Assembly: GCA_029939085.1 (NCBI GenBank)
Contig: JAOZTQ010000031.1
Location: forward strand, 1 to 10,453
Direction: 5' to 3'
Length of the DNA stretch: 10,453 nucleotides
Source: Candidatus Nanopelagicales bacterium
GTDB taxonomy: Bacteria > Actinomycetota > Actinomycetes > S36-B12 > GCA-2699445
This document shows positions 6,035 to 10,453 of the stretch, piece by piece. Position 1 is the stretch's first letter. Every line of letters begins with the position of its first letter. Made by a program: the position numbers and the translations under genes. The notes under the pieces were generated by a model, which was not told where the DNA came from, did no database searches, and saw only the letters and a list, made by a program, of their open reading frames with translations.

Positions 6035-6598
6035 TTAAGCCGGTGAAATGACCACGTAGCGATCGGGGTCGCTACCTTCACTTTCACTGCTCAATCCAGC
6101 TTCCGCCACGGCGTCATGCACTACTTTGCGCTCGAAAGCATTCATTGAATCTAATCGCACAGGTTCCTGAGCGGCTCGAGCCTCGGCAACGGCAGACGCC
6201 GCAATACGCTGCAGCTCCTCACGCCGCTGCGCACGGAATCCCGCAACATCAAGCATCAAACGTGATCGATGGCCGACCTCGCGTGCAACAGCCAACCGAG
6301 TTAGCTCCTGCAGGGCATCCAGGGTTTTTCCTTCTTCGCCGACAAGTTGTGAAAGTTCACCACTGTTTACCTCAACAACAGCTACTGCCGCGCGGTCGTT
6401 TTCAACGTCGATATCGATATCGCCGTCTAGATCGATGATATCGAGCAAACCTTCCAAATAATCAGCTGCAGTATCACCTTCTGTCACGAGTTCGTTCGAT
6501 TCATTACTCTGTGTGACATTTTCAGCGTTATCCCCGGGGGAATCCTCCCGGTCTACAACGTCCTCTGCCTCCGTTTTTGGCAGGGTGTCCTCCGTCAT
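6035..6598 (-). CDS. jag: Jag/KhpB-type RNA-binding protein (KH-R3H)
   Basis: A 187-residue cytoplasmic RNA-binding protein; relatives (Jag, KhpB, EloR) bind many transcripts and in firmicutes influence cell elongation. An acidic, low-complexity N-terminus (1-45) precedes the KH domain, whose GxxG loop is VGEEGKTLDALQELTRLA (86-103), followed by RSRLMLDVAGFRAQRREEL. The R3H domain follows, with NAFERKVVHDAV (153-164; R157 and H161 form the RxxxH pair) and SESEGSDPDRYVVI. No Jag_N domain is present, normal for Actinobacteria. The GxxG loop carries two Glu where basic or neutral residues are usual. AAGGAG six bases before the ATG fixes the start. It lies 31 bases after yidC and 2 bases before rsmG in an apparent operon. 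Confidence 0.93.
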   Translation of the reverse strand: MTEDTLPKTEAEDVVDREDSPGDNAENVTQSNESNELVTEGDTAADYLEGLLDIIDLDGDIDIDVENDRAAVAVVEVNSGELSQLVGEEGKTLDALQELTRLAVAREVGHRSRLMLDVAGFRAQRREELQRIAASAVAEARAAQEPVRLDSMNAFERKVVHDAVAEAGLSSESEGSDPDRYVVISPA

Positions 6599-6629
6599 TG
6601 CTGCTCCTTGTTCTTCAAATCTTCAAGAC

Positions 6630-7610
6630 TTATGCGTTGGATTCAGGCTTCTGTGAACCTGGACCACGTTTGCGTTGTGATCGACTCTTCTTCTTCGGTT
6701 GGCTCCGTGGTGTCTGTTTCGGTTCCTCTGCCTTCAAGGCATCCTCTACTGACTCAGCTTCGCCGCGCTTAACGGCTTTGCGTGCTTCCTTTTCTTTTTG
6801 CCGAGACTCCCAAGCGGCGTAAGCAGGAGTATTTGGCTGCGGATTATTTCGAATAACGTAGAACTGCTGTCCCATCGACCAGACGTTGGTGGAGAACCAG
6901 TACACCAAAACGCCGATCGGGAAGTTGATCCCGAAAATACCGAACATGAGCGGGAAGACGTAGAGCAAAATCTTCTGCTGCTTCACCATCGGATTATCCG
7001 AGGACATATTCTTCATGATCAGCTGTCGCTGAGTCGTGTACGTGGTGCCCACCATCAGCACAATCAACACAAACGTCACTATTCGAGTCGCGACTGGGCT
7101 GAAGCCGTCCGCAGCCACCTCATCGGCGGAAAGAAAAGTTCCGTAAAGAGGTGCCCCAAAGATTGCGGCCTCTCTCGCTTGTTGAAAAAGAGCGTCGTAC
7201 TGATCCCAGTTAAAGACACCTTCTTTGGTGTTCGTTGCAATGCCCTGGAGGACGCTGAAGAGTGCAAAGAAGATGGGCATCTGAAGCAAAATCGGCAAAC
7301 AAGATGACAGCGGGTTTGTACCGGTTTCCCGATACAACTTCATCATTTCTTGCGATTGCCGTTCGCGATCACCAGAGTACTTTTTCTGAATTTCCTTGAT
7401 CTGCGGCTGGATCAACTGCATATTTCGCTGAGCTTTAATCTGCTTAACGAAAAGTGGGATCAGAATGATCCGAATAACGATCACAAGTCCAACAATTGAA
7501 AGCACCCACGTCCAACCATTCGCGGGATCCATACCCAACGCGGACAAAAGTTGATGCCACTGAACGAGAATCCACGAGACACCGGTCCGCAACCAGTCCA
7601 AGATGAACAA
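6630..7610 (-). CDS. yidC: Membrane protein insertase YidC (Oxa1 family)
   Basis: A 326-residue integral membrane insertase that helps SecYEG-dependent and independent proteins enter the membrane. The actinobacterial form has five membrane segments: about 8-25, 34-54 with the conserved groove Arg47 (VIRIILIPLF), 103-124, 174-190 and 214-241. A charged cytoplasmic hairpin spans 55-95 (KQIKAQRNMQLIQPQIKEIQ). The C-terminal tail (about 267-326) is very rich in Lys and Arg, consistent with ribosome contact. The start is TTG at 7610: GGAGA lies five bases upstream, and the next residues FILDWLRTGVSW look like other actinobacterial YidC N-termini. A 150-base gap separates it from yidD, unusually long for this operon. 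Confidence 0.95.
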   Translation of the reverse strand: MFILDWLRTGVSWILVQWHQLLSALGMDPANGWTWVLSIVGLVIVIRIILIPLFVKQIKAQRNMQLIQPQIKEIQKKYSGDRERQSQEMMKLYRETGTNPLSSCLPILLQMPIFFALFSVLQGIATNTKEGVFNWDQYDALFQQAREAAIFGAPLYGTFLSADEVAADGFSPVATRIVTFVLIVLMVGTTYTTQRQLIMKNMSSDNPMVKQQKILLYVFPLMFGIFGINFPIGVLVYWFSTNVWSMGQQFYVIRNNPQPNTPAYAAWESRQKEKEARKAVKRGEAESVEDALKAEEPKQTPRSQPKKKSRSQRKRGPGSQKPESNA

Positions 7611-7691
7611 GGCTTTCTCCAGGTGTTAAACGACGTCCGACTTGTGCAACCACTGCGCCCCTACCGAGACGCACCTATTTTGAACGGCCCA

Positions 7692-7759
7692 GGTGGGTAG
7701 TGGTGTGTTCAGAGTACCTGAGCCATCGCGCCACTTGACCCGCCACCACTACTGCCACC
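7692..7759. repeat. Imperfect inverted repeat between yidD and yidC
   Basis: GGTGGGTAGTGGTG (7692-7705) pairs with CACCACTACTGCCACC (7744-7759): 14 base pairs with a two-base bulge across a 38-base loop. The outer edge starts immediately after the yidD stop. A small inner hairpin (TCAG/CTGA at about 7710) sits in the loop. In the yidD-to-yidC transcript it would make a long GC-rich stem without a T-run, so it could be an RNA-stability or processing element, or a rho-type attenuating structure. Function is inferred only. Confidence 0.5.
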
Positions 7760-7760
7760 C

Positions 7761-8183
7761 TCAGTTAGTTCCATCGGGCGAATTGAGTTCACCGCGCTTG
7801 GTGCCATCAGGCTTGATCTGTGGCAGCCATCGCCCGACTTTCGGCACCGGATCAACCCCGCCCCCACTCCAGGGGTTACACCGGAGAATGCGCCAGCTCG
7901 CTAGCAATGTTCCCTTTCCAGCGCCATGACGATTGATCGCCTTTCGCGCATATGCTGAACATGACGGGTAGTAACGACAACTGTTTGGCAATACCGGAGA
8001 TACAAAGCGCTGATATGCCGCAATTAGCCCCGTCAGCAGCAGACGAAACGGCCAGCCGAGCACTCGCAGAATTCGTCTAGCTGGGTTTTGATTCATTCGA
8101 TTAACCGAGGTGGCTTTAGCCACGTCAGCGGCACCTGGACCCACTGATTGCACGTCAGGCGCTTTCGGATCGCTCTCGCTCAT
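7761..8183 (-). CDS. yidD: Membrane protein insertion efficiency factor YidD
   Basis: The core of this 140-residue protein matches the YidD (DUF37) family of small membrane-associated proteins that aid YidC-dependent insertion. An amphipathic or hydrophobic segment (RILRVLGWPFRLLLTGLIAA, 37-56) is followed by YQRFVSPVLPNSCRYYPSCSAYA with Cys69 and Cys75, HGAGKGTLLASWRILRCNPW with Cys102, and GGGVDPVP. It is longer than the usual 70-110 residues, with an extra N-terminus of about 30 residues and a C-terminal tail after about 117. The ATG overlaps the rnpA stop as ATGA, which supports the long start; Met30 is the alternative, without a visible binding site. Confidence 0.93.
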   Translation of the reverse strand: MSESDPKAPDVQSVGPGAADVAKATSVNRMNQNPARRILRVLGWPFRLLLTGLIAAYQRFVSPVLPNSCRYYPSCSAYARKAINRHGAGKGTLLASWRILRCNPWSGGGVDPVPKVGRWLPQIKPDGTKRGELNSPDGTN

Positions 8184-8512
8184 TGCCGGTCCAGGGCCTT
8201 TCGCACCGCACCATCAGCGTCGACTGCCAAGGCAGAATCTCTGGCAGTTGCACCTGGTAGAGCTCGAAGGACTATTTGCGAGCCCTCGGGATAGTTGGAA
8301 AGCGACTGGGACATCGCATGGCGAAGTATTCGAGAGACTCGATTGCGCTGAATGGAGTTGCCCACTTGCTTCCCCACAATGAGACCAACTCGAGAATCAC
8401 CCGATCCGAGTGCCACAGTGGCTACAACTTTTCCTTTAGTTGCCCTAATTCCAGATTTCCGGACGAGTACGAAGTCCGCCGACGAACGTATTCTGTTGCG
8501 CCGTGGGAGCAC
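8180..8512 (-). CDS. rnpA: Ribonuclease P protein component
   Basis: This 110-residue basic protein is the subunit that helps the RNase P RNA recognise precursor tRNAs for 5'-leader removal. It begins LPRRNRIRSSADF, contains RVGLIVGKQVGNSIQRNRVSR (41-61) with the family RNR motif at 56-58, and continues RILRHAM and VLRALPGA. Length is normal. The start is GTG, three bases after the rpmH stop, giving the universal rpmH-rnpA pair; its stop overlaps the yidD start. No clear Shine-Dalgarno of its own is seen, so translation is probably coupled to rpmH. Confidence 0.95.
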   Translation of the reverse strand: MLPRRNRIRSSADFVLVRKSGIRATKGKVVATVALGSGDSRVGLIVGKQVGNSIQRNRVSRILRHAMSQSLSNYPEGSQIVLRALPGATARDSALAVDADGAVRKALDRQ

Positions 8513-8515
8513 AGC

Positions 8516-8653
8516 TTAGGCGGAAAGCCTCTCCCGACCCTTGGATCGGCGAGACTTGATCACTGATCTTCCGGCCCGGGTGCGCATACGGAGTCGAAAC
8601 CCGTGCTTTTTGGCGCGGCGCCGTTTATTCGGCTGATATGTGCGCTTCGACAT
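8516..8653 (-). CDS. rpmH: 50S ribosomal protein L34
   Basis: A 45-residue, very basic protein of the large ribosomal subunit. The translation begins MSKRTYQPNKRRRAKKHGF, continues RLRMRTRAGRSVI and ends KGRERLSA, a full-length L34. It is the first gene of the leftward unit rpmH-rnpA-yidD-yidC-jag-rsmG. A good promoter (TTGACC, 18 bases, TACCTT) lies about 50 bases upstream of the ATG. The ribosome binding site is weak; GGGAAG is present but too far from the ATG. Confidence 0.97.
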   Translation of the reverse strand: MSKRTYQPNKRRRAKKHGFRLRMRTRAGRSVIKSRRSKGRERLSA

Positions 8654-8701
8654 TCGACTGCTCGCTTTCTTCCCGCGGAGATCGCTTTAGGCAACCCTCT
8701 T

Positions 8702-8731
8702 AAGGTACGGACAATCCGGGGTCATGGTCAA
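8702..8731 (-). promoter_or_regulatory. rpmH operon promoter
   Basis: On the minus strand TTGACC (8731-8726) and TACCTT (8707-8702) are separated by 18 bases, a close match to the actinobacterial housekeeping pattern TTGACN and TANNNT. Transcription would start near 8695, giving a leader of about 42 bases before the rpmH ATG. Confidence 0.65.
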
Positions 8732-8743
8732 ACTCGAGTTCGG

Positions 8744-8783
8744 AAAAAACTCCCTCTTCGAAAAACTATCCTTCTCGAAGAGG
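8744..8783 (-). terminator. Terminator-like hairpin upstream of the rpmH promoter
   Basis: CCTCTTCGA (8753-8761) and TCGAAGAGG (8775-8783) form a perfect 9-bp stem with a 13-base loop. Read leftward, the stem is followed after three bases by six T (8749-8744), the form of an intrinsic terminator. Read rightward there is no T-run. It ends just before the rpmH -35, so it would stop leftward transcripts coming from the dnaA side. Confidence 0.55.
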
Positions 8784-8866
8784 ACAAAAATAGGGATGGA
8801 CTCGACCCACTTGAAGCCGACACGCCGAAAAAGTTACAGAGATGCAAAGAAATCTTGTGAACTGCC

Positions 8867-8897
8867 TTGACGAACCCCCGCTTGGTGCGACTACTGT
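8867..8897 (+). promoter_or_regulatory. Candidate dnaA promoter
   Basis: TTGACG (8867-8872) and TACTGT (8892-8897) are separated by 19 bases, slightly long. Transcription would start near 8904, leaving a leader of about 125 bases that contains the DnaA boxes. This is the best plus-strand promoter match I find in the gap. Confidence 0.4.
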
Positions 8898-8957
8898 CAC
8901 ACCGCACCGGAGGAAATTTTTCAGGGTTAATCCTTAGGGATTTTCACGGTGATTTTC

Positions 8958-8978
8958 TTGTCCACAGGCTGTGGATTT
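8958..8978. promoter_or_regulatory. DnaA box pair upstream of dnaA
   Basis: TTGTCCACA (8958-8966, plus strand) is a perfect actinobacterial DnaA box. Three bases later TGTGGATTT (8970-8978) reads AAATCCACA on the other strand, a weaker inverted box with two differences from TTATCCACA. They lie about 50-70 bases before the dnaA start, fitting autoregulation by DnaA. Confidence 0.7.
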
Positions 8979-9029
8979 GTTGTGCATCAACCGGTGTTGG
9001 GTGGTTGATGGTGTTTTGGAGGGGAACGA

Positions 9030-10453
9030 ATGACTGATCAGTCGACGTTGGAGCAGGTTTGGCCCACGGTTATTTCGGAGATTGGTAACCACAGTGTCAC
9101 TCCGCATCAACGGGGGATCCTGTCACTGATCAGACCAGTGGGAATGGTCGGAACTACGGTGGTTCTTGCCGTTCCGAGTGAGTTCCACAAGGACTCCGTC
9201 GAGACAAAGCACAAGGGACCGCTCGCGGTGTCGCTGGGACAACACCTTGGCGAGGACATTCAACTAGCTCTCACGGTTGACGCATCAATCGCACCCGGTC
9301 CTGACGATGCAGAGACCGACGTCGTTGCGGATCGTACCTACGCCGAAAAAACGGTGACCGTTCATGACGCTGGAGATGGCCACGTCAACGGTCATGGCGA
9401 TCACGGCACCGACAAGATGATGCGTGGTCCGATCAGACCAGGTTCTGGGGGACCTCCCACCAGAAATGAGGATTCCCGGCTCAACCCACGCTACACATTT
9501 GAGAGTTTCGTTATCGGATCCAGCAATCGCTTCGCTCACGCTGCTGCTGTTGCTGCCGCGGAACAGCCAGCGAAGGCCTATAACCCGCTTGTGATCTACG
9601 GTGAAAGTGGCTTGGGCAAAACTCATTTACTTCACGCCATTGGGCACTACACCCGTGAAATGTATTCACACACGAGAGTGCGCTACATATCCAGCGAAGA
9701 GTTTACGAACGAACTCATCAACTCAATCCGTGACGATACTTCGGCTAACTTCAAACGACGTTACCGAGACGTTGATCTACTTCTGGTCGACGACATCCAG
9801 TTCCTGTCTGGCAAAGTCCAGACTCAGGAAGAGTTCTTCCACACCTTCAACACATTGCATAACAATGACAAGCAGATCGTCGTCACCTGCGACATCCACC
9901 CACGGCAGTTGCCAGATTTCGAAGACCGGATGCGCTCACGGTTCGAGTGGGGACTCATCACAGATGTCCAGCCACCAGACTTAGAAACTCGCATTGCCAT
10001 TCTGCGTAAAAAGACCTACCAGGAAAATATGCGAGTTCCTGATGACGTTTTGGAATACATCGCTGACCGGATTTCCAACAACATCCGCGAATTGGAGGGT
10101 TCATTAATCCGAGTCTGTGCTTTCGCGAGTTTGAACAAACAACCGGTGAACCAAGAGTTGGCCCAAGAGGTTCTTCGAGACCTCATCTCTGATCAAGGAC
10201 GGCCTGACATTTCGGCCGGTCTCATCATGTCTGAGACCGCGCAGTACTACGGATTCAGCCTTGATGATCTTTGTGGTCCATCTCGGAGTCGAAACCTCGT
10301 GTCTGCTCGACAGGTTGCGATGTACTTATGTCGAGAGCTCACTGACTTGTCGTTTCCCAAGGTGGGGCAAGCCTTTGGTGGAAGAGACCACACCACGGTT
10401 ATGCATGCCGAACGAAAGATTCGAAAAGAGATCTCGCAACGTCGGAGCCTGTA
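9030..10453 (+). CDS. dnaA: Chromosomal replication initiator DnaA (3' end outside window)
   Basis: The frame runs from the ATG at 9030 to the right edge with 474 complete codons. GGAGGGG five bases upstream fixes the start. Domain I (1-85) includes LEQVWPTVISEIG and VPSEFHKDSV. Domain II (about 86-150) is a short linker rich in Asp, Gly and His. The AAA+ domain III has NPRYTFESFVIGSSN, Walker A GESGLGKT (191-198), Walker B LLLVDDIQF (Asp254-Asp255), a sensor I region reading TCD (286-288) where SSD is usual, and the arginine-finger stretch RSRFEWG. Domain IV carries the DnaA-box signature GGRDHTTVMHA (450-460). It stops at RRSL; relatives end about 15 residues later. The product melts the origin by ATP-dependent assembly on DnaA boxes. 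Confidence 0.97.
   Translation, partial: MTDQSTLEQVWPTVISEIGNHSVTPHQRGILSLIRPVGMVGTTVVLAVPSEFHKDSVETKHKGPLAVSLGQHLGEDIQLALTVDASIAPGPDDAETDVVADRTYAEKTVTVHDAGDGHVNGHGDHGTDKMMRGPIRPGSGGPPTRNEDSRLNPRYTFESFVIGSSNRFAHAAAVAAAEQPAKAYNPLVIYGESGLGKTHLLHAIGHYTREMYSHTRVRYISSEEFTNELINSIRDDTSANFKRRYRDVDLLLVDDIQFLSGKVQTQEEFFHTFNTLHNNDKQIVVTCDIHPRQLPDFEDRMRSRFEWGLITDVQPPDLETRIAILRKKTYQENMRVPDDVLEYIADRISNNIRELEGSLIRVCAFASLNKQPVNQELAQEVLRDLISDQGRPDISAGLIMSETAQYYGFSLDDLCGPSRSRNLVSARQVAMYLCRELTDLSFPKVGQAFGGRDHTTVMHAERKIRKEISQRRSL

Larger units (their letters stand above)
8654..9029. other. rpmH-dnaA intergenic control region (376 bp)
   Basis: The region holds the leftward rpmH promoter, a terminator-like hairpin pointing left, a candidate dnaA promoter, and an AT-rich stretch followed by one perfect and one poor DnaA box close to the dnaA start. 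With so few DnaA boxes this looks more like the autoregulated dnaA promoter region than a full oriC. In related Actinobacteria the main cluster of boxes lies between dnaA and dnaN, which would be beyond the right edge here. I see no convincing protein-coding gene in it. Confidence 0.6.

Noticed and set aside
6798..7307. Plus-strand 169-codon frame antisense to yidC
   Set aside because: It lies wholly inside yidC on the other strand; its His/Arg/Asn-rich product is what the reverse of membrane-protein codons gives, with no recognisable domain.
7611..7760. Small minus-strand frame in the yidD-yidC gap
   Set aside because: The longest frame is under 30 codons, GTG-started, and coincides with the inverted repeat; no binding site or coding signal.
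8603..8860. Plus-strand 85-codon frame in the rpmH-dnaA gap
   Set aside because: It starts inside rpmH antisense, lacks a ribosome binding site, and crosses the rpmH promoter and the hairpin; its composition is explained by these elements.
8654..9029. Full oriC between rpmH and dnaA
   Set aside because: Only one perfect and one poor DnaA box are visible. Actinobacterial origins usually have many boxes between dnaA and dnaN, which is outside the window.
9285..9626. Minus-strand 113-codon frame inside dnaA
   Set aside because: It is antisense to the DnaA linker and Walker A region; dnaA is unambiguous there.
1..10453. Mobile element, CRISPR array, tRNA, rRNA, or a defence or secretion island
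   Set aside because: No transposase, integrase, terminal repeats, spaced direct repeats or RNA-gene signatures were seen; gene order is the conserved origin region throughout.

Overview
This window is the replication-origin region of an actinobacterial chromosome. The evidence is the gene order rpmH-rnpA-yidD-yidC-jag-rsmG-parA-parB running leftward from a rightward dnaA, together with a CwlM-type amidase-fold gene on the far side of parB, an arrangement known from Actinomycetia such as mycobacteria and streptomycetes. Supporting signs are the actinobacterial DnaA wording (GESGLGKTH, NPRYTFESFVIGSSN), the KGGVAKTT form of the ParA Walker A, a TTGTCCACA DnaA box and several TTG/GTG starts. Base composition is only about half G+C by eye, low for the phylum, so a low- or mid-GC lineage (for example a planktonic one) is plausible. 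The sequence does not fix the genus.

Layout. 1-645 (+): 3' part of a cwlM-like gene whose amidase fold has lost its expected zinc and catalytic residues. 638-784 (-): candidate 48-residue single-pass membrane protein. 844-3131 (+): a two-gene unit, a PLP aminotransferase followed 11 bases later by an ATP-grasp D-Ala-D-Ala ligase-like gene. 3140-6032 (-): parB, a candidate 49-residue ORF filling the parA-parB gap, parA and rsmG. 6035-8653 (-): jag, yidC, yidD, rnpA and rpmH. 8654-9029: promoter and leader region between rpmH and dnaA. 9030 to the right edge (+): dnaA, missing only about its last 15 residues by comparison with relatives.

How the genes work together. DnaA starts replication. 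ParB loads at parS (two near-perfect sites inside parA and rsmG, one weaker site in parA) and ParA segregates the origin. RpmH is a ribosomal protein, RnpA serves RNase P, YidD and YidC act in membrane-protein insertion, Jag/KhpB is an RNA-binding protein, and RsmG methylates 16S rRNA. On the other flank, CwlM-like and Ddl-like genes point to peptidoglycan control and precursor synthesis.

Most of the window is ordinary conserved origin-region biology. The parts worth a second look are the two small unrecognised ORFs (the one between parA and parB has a strong Shine-Dalgarno that abuts a perfect DnaA box), the fully eroded active site of the CwlM-like protein, a terminator-like hairpin upstream of the rpmH promoter, and a long imperfect inverted repeat between yidC and yidD. 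No mobile element, CRISPR array, tRNA or rRNA was seen.
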